34,364 nucleotides of DNA, from assembly GCA_035640155.1 (NCBI GenBank), contig DASQWR010000052.1, positions 1 through 34,364 on the forward strand. Direction: 5' to 3'. Positions 31,414 to 34,364 of the stretch are shown one piece after another (position 1 is the stretch's first letter; every line of letters starts with the position of its first letter). Below the pieces are notes generated by a model. It saw only the letters and a list, made by a program, of their open reading frames with translations, had not been told where the DNA came from and made no database searches. Source of the stretch: JALYQB01 sp035640155 (lineage in GTDB: Bacteria > Actinomycetota > Actinomycetes > Mycobacteriales > Pseudonocardiaceae). Made by a program: the position numbers and the translations under genes.

Positions 31414-33063
31414 GTGGGATCGACGGTGCTGCTCGACGCGGGCGTGGTGAACCGCTGCCGGCGCCGGGTGCACCTGGAGCACGACCCCGCCGCCGACCGG
31501 AGCTCCCGGCGTGCTCCCAACCCGGGCGCCGAGCAGCGGATGGTGGATGCGGCGGTGCACCGCCGCACGGTGGCCGACGAGCTCGCCCGCCGGCTCCCCG
31601 GAGGCTGGGCGGAGGTGCCGGCGGACCTTCCCGCTACGGACCGCGCCCGGCACACCGAGTCCCTGCTGGCGGCGGGAGCACCGTTCATCTGGGACGGGCT
31701 GCTGCCGGTGGACCCCTCCGGCGGGCGACGCGGTGGGATGGATCTGCTGGTGCGCACCGGTGACGGGTACGTGCCGGTGCTCGTCGTCCGGCACAAGGTT
31801 ACCGACCCCGGTTCCGGGGCACCCACCACTCCGCTGGTCGATCTCGCCCCCCGCGCGGCCCGCAGCGACCCGCTGCGCAAGGTCCGAGCGCAGCCCCGGG
31901 ACCAGTTGCGCCTGGCGCATGCCGTCCGGCTGCTGCAGGCCGCTGGCGTCGCGGCATCCGGGCGCGCCACCGGCGGCGTGGTGGGCCTCGAGGCTGACGT
32001 CGTGCTGTGGCACGACCTGGATGCCCCCAGCTGGCCTGGGGGGCGCAGCGCGATGACCGAGTACGACAGCCGCTTCGCCGACCGGATCGCGGTCGCGAGC
32101 GCTGCGGCCACCGGGGCCGACCCACTGGCGCTCCCGTCCCGGGTCACCGAGTGCCGGTCGTGCCCGTGGTGGCCGACCTGCGAGGCGGCGTTGCGCAGTA
32201 CCCGCGACGTCAGCCTGGTGCTGCGCGGGGAGGACGCGGTGGCGCTGCGGGCGGCCGGGGTGTGCACCGTGGACGACCTGGCGGCGCTGGACGCCACCGC
32301 AGACCCGCCGGCCCCGCTGGACGGGACGGCCTTCCCCGATGCGGTGCTGCTGGCCCGGGCGTGGCAGCGGGACCTGTCGCTGGTGCGGCGCCACCCCGCG
32401 ATCACCGTGCCGCGCGCGGACGTCGAGGTCGACGTCGACATGGAGAGCTTCGGCGACGCCGGTGCCTACCTGTGGGGCTGCCTGCTCTCCGGTGCGGACA
32501 TCGGCATGCAGCCGGGCTACCACGCGTTCGCGACCTGGGAGCCGGTGCCCACCGCCGACGAGGGCCGCTCGTTCGCCGAGTTCTGGGGCTGGCTCGGCGA
32601 GGTACGGGCGCGAGCCGCCGGGCAGGGTCTGAACTTCCGGGCGTACTGCTACAACGAGCAGGCCGAGAACCGCTGGATGCTGCACTCGGCGGAGCGCTTC
32701 GCCGCCGTCCCCGGGATGCCGACGGTCGCCGCGGTGCAGGTGTTCATCGGCTCGACCCAGTGGGTGGATCTCTTCGCCGTGATCAGCGCGGAGTTCCTCT
32801 GCGCGCGGGGCAAGGGGCTCAAGACCATCGCGCCCGCCGCCGGGTTCTCCTGGCACGACCCGGAGGCCAGCGGGGAGAACTCGATGCGCTGGTACCGGGA
32901 CGCGGTTGGCATGGACGGCGCCGAGCCCGACGGCACTCAGCGCGAGCGGCTGCTGGCGTACAACGCCGACGACGTGCGCGCCACCTGCGCCCTGCGGCAC
33001 TGGATGAGCTCCCCCGGGGTGCAGCGGGTGCCCTTCGCTGGGGACCTCACCCCGCTGACCTGA
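31414..33063 (+). CDS. TM0106-family RecB-like nuclease with RNase H-like C-terminal domain
   Basis: The 549-residue protein begins VLLDAGVVNRCRRRVHLEHDP, the typical first motif of TM0106/RecB-like nucleases. It then has PFIWDGLLPVDPSGGRRGGMDLLVRTGDGYVPVLVVRHK with PD-(D/E)XK-like acidic residues, and a Cys cluster TECRSCPWWPTCEAAL that may hold an iron-sulphur site. The C-terminal half (from about residue 340) starts VDVDMESFGDAGAYLWGCLL and ends YNADDVRATCALRHWM, an RNase H/DnaQ-like exonuclease fold. Its substrate is not established. It has no DNA helicase partner here. It is convergent with the DUF885 gene with 7 bases between. Confidence 0.85.
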   Translation: MGSTVLLDAGVVNRCRRRVHLEHDPAADRSSRRAPNPGAEQRMVDAAVHRRTVADELARRLPGGWAEVPADLPATDRARHTESLLAAGAPFIWDGLLPVDPSGGRRGGMDLLVRTGDGYVPVLVVRHKVTDPGSGAPTTPLVDLAPRAARSDPLRKVRAQPRDQLRLAHAVRLLQAAGVAASGRATGGVVGLEADVVLWHDLDAPSWPGGRSAMTEYDSRFADRIAVASAAATGADPLALPSRVTECRSCPWWPTCEAALRSTRDVSLVLRGEDAVALRAAGVCTVDDLAALDATADPPAPLDGTAFPDAVLLARAWQRDLSLVRRHPAITVPRADVEVDVDMESFGDAGAYLWGCLLSGADIGMQPGYHAFATWEPVPTADEGRSFAEFWGWLGEVRARAAGQGLNFRAYCYNEQAENRWMLHSAERFAAVPGMPTVAAVQVFIGSTQWVDLFAVISAEFLCARGKGLKTIAPAAGFSWHDPEASGENSMRWYRDAVGMDGAEPDGTQRERLLAYNADDVRATCALRHWMSSPGVQRVPFAGDLTPLT

Positions 33064-33070
33064 TCCCTCG

Positions 33071-34364
33071 TTACACGTCGAGCAACGTGCGCAGGTGCCG
33101 CGGTGGCGGTGCGCCGTGGGCCAGCATGCTCCCGCGCCAGTCCCGGACGGACACCCCAGCCGGGCGGGCGGCCGCGATCGCGGCGACCTCGGTGTAGCCG
33201 GCGAAGTACTCCGAGAGCTGGGTCGAGGTCAGCAGCGCCCGGCGCCACTTGCCGGCCGCCTCACCCTCCTCTTGCAGGCCGCGCCCGATCATCAGCGCCA
33301 TCCCGTCGGCCTCGGTCAGCCCGGCGCAGTGCACGAGCTGGTCGAGGATCGTGTTGATGGTCATCCGCAGCTGGAGCTTGAGCTGCTGGAAGCGCAACGG
33401 CGGGCCGCCGAAGCCGTGGTCGGCCATCATCTCTTCGCAGTACACCGCCCAGCCCTCCCGGAACGCGCCGGACGTGCACACCGCCCGTGCCCGGCTTGAA
33501 CCGGTGAACCGGCGTTCGTGGGCGAGCTGGAGGTAGTGCCCGGGCATGGTTTCGTGCACGGTCAGGTTGCGGAGCTGCGCGTGGTTGTACTCCCGGTAGA
33601 ACGACGCCACCCGCTCGGGCGACCAGTGCGCCGGGGTCGGCGAGATCGCATAGAACGTCGGCACTTCCGCCGCCTCGAGCGGGCCGGGCGCATCGCAGTA
33701 GGCGACCGCGATCCCCCGGGCGAACTCCGGCATGCGCACGACCTCGACCGGGTCGTCGAGCACCGGCACCAGGTCGTGCTCGGCCACGAACGCGGTGGTC
33801 TCGGCCAGCGCACGCCCGGCCGCCCCGACGATGGTGCTGTCGTCCGGCGCATCCGCGGCGAGCGCGTCCAGCGCTGCCCGCGGACCGGGAAACCCCATCA
33901 TCTGGGCGGCGTCGGCCAATCGCTGCCACACCACGTCGAGTCGAGCCTCGGCCCGGTTCAGCAGCTCGGCCGCGTCGAGCTCGCCGTCCAGGGTGTGCCG
34001 GAGCTTGGCTTCCCACAGTGCGCGACCGAGCCGCGGGTCGCGACCGGGACGCTCCACTCGGGCGCGCAGCCACGCCTCGTGGCGCTCCAGCGCCGCCGTC
34101 GCTGCGATGCAGGCGGCCCCGGCTCGTCGGCGGAGCCCCGGCTCGGCCTCGGCCAGCCCACCGACCTGGTCACGCACCAGGGCAGCCGTGCCGACGGTTT
34201 GACCGACCGCGGTCTCCAGGTGGACGGTCGGGCAGTCGATCAGCACCGCCTCGGCCACCGCCAGCGCATCCGGCAGCGCCTCGAGCCGACCGGTCAACGG
34301 CACCAGCCGGGCGGCGGCGGGTGCGGGGCGGACGAGCAGCTTGTGCAGCAGGAAACCCGGGTTG
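33071..34364 (-). CDS. DUF885 family metallohydrolase-like protein (5' end outside window)
   Basis: About 430 residues are visible and the frame is open to the right edge (NPGFLLHKLLVRP...), so the N-terminus is missing. The DUF885 signature HETMPGHYLQLAHERRF, an HExxxGH-type metal site, is present, followed by FREGWAVYCEEMMADHGF with the conserved EGWA-Y-E segment, and LKLQLRMTINTILDQLVH. DUF885 proteins are thought to be zinc-dependent peptidases, though substrates are mostly unknown. No signal peptide can be judged. It is convergent with the TM0106-type gene. Confidence 0.88.
   Translation of the reverse strand, partial: NPGFLLHKLLVRPAPAAARLVPLTGRLEALPDALAVAEAVLIDCPTVHLETAVGQTVGTAALVRDQVGGLAEAEPGLRRRAGAACIAATAALERHEAWLRARVERPGRDPRLGRALWEAKLRHTLDGELDAAELLNRAEARLDVVWQRLADAAQMMGFPGPRAALDALAADAPDDSTIVGAAGRALAETTAFVAEHDLVPVLDDPVEVVRMPEFARGIAVAYCDAPGPLEAAEVPTFYAISPTPAHWSPERVASFYREYNHAQLRNLTVHETMPGHYLQLAHERRFTGSSRARAVCTSGAFREGWAVYCEEMMADHGFGGPPLRFQQLKLQLRMTINTILDQLVHCAGLTEADGMALMIGRGLQEEGEAAGKWRRALLTSTQLSEYFAGYTEVAAIAAARPAGVSVRDWRGSMLAHGAPPPRHLRTLLDV

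Noticed and set aside
31147..33000. Minus-strand open frame of over 600 codons across the TM0106-type gene
   Set aside because: The plus strand carries the nuclease motifs and a leaderless promoter; the minus frame is a GC-driven shadow.

Overview
This is a high-GC (roughly 70% by eye), GTG-start-rich actinobacterial chromosome segment. The order cwsA-like / ppiA / rhomboid / PH protein / crgA / trpG / pknB-pknA-pbpA-rodA-pstP-fhaB-fhaA / tRNA-Leu(CAG) is the conserved near-origin block known from Mycobacterium (Rv0008c to Rv0020c plus leuT). Gene style and accessory content (XRE regulator paired with a small conserved gene) suggest Pseudonocardiaceae, perhaps Pseudonocardia; that is an inference, not a measured placement.

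Layout. 1-4124: the end of an unrecognised gene, an AhpD-like peroxidase-related enzyme, an LCP ligase, a ROK sugar kinase, and a translationally coupled pair made of a DivIVA-domain coiled-coil protein and an MT0933-type small protein. 4143-4775: an orphan MT-A70 adenine methyltransferase of visibly lower GC, coupled to a small membrane protein that sits where cwsA sits. 5310-8344: ppiA, rhomboid protease, PH-domain membrane protein, crgA and trpG/pabA. 8362-17789: the seven-gene fhaA-fhaB-pstP-rodA-pbpA-pknA-pknB operon on the minus strand, mostly linked by ATGA overlaps. It couples Ser/Thr phosphorylation and dephosphorylation to septal and lateral peptidoglycan synthesis, and ends at a hairpin that contains the stop codons of both pknB and trpG. 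17909-17991: tRNA-Leu(CAG). 18034-21608: an MpaB/DUF2236 oxygenase, a UbiA/MenA-like prenyltransferase and two unknown proteins.

21813-26959 is the accessory part that deserves most attention. A small Cys-containing gene has a structured, repeat-bearing leader. Divergent from it, a TPR-type XRE regulator overlaps an APH-fold phosphotransferase gene, which is followed by a divergent member of the Dit1/PvcA isocyanide synthase family. Three 21-bp-period repeats and a small unknown gene come next. No PvcB-like oxygenase is present, so this could be an undescribed isonitrile-type pathway.

27031-34364: a membrane-anchored CopC copper-binding protein, a complete four-gene osmoprotectant ABC importer (permease, ATPase with CBS domains, permease, lipoprotein), a TM0106-type RecB-like nuclease with a probable leaderless start, and a DUF885 metallohydrolase-like gene that runs off the right edge. 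No IS elements, integrases, CRISPR arrays or rRNA genes were seen, and no gene-free stretch exceeds 300 bases.
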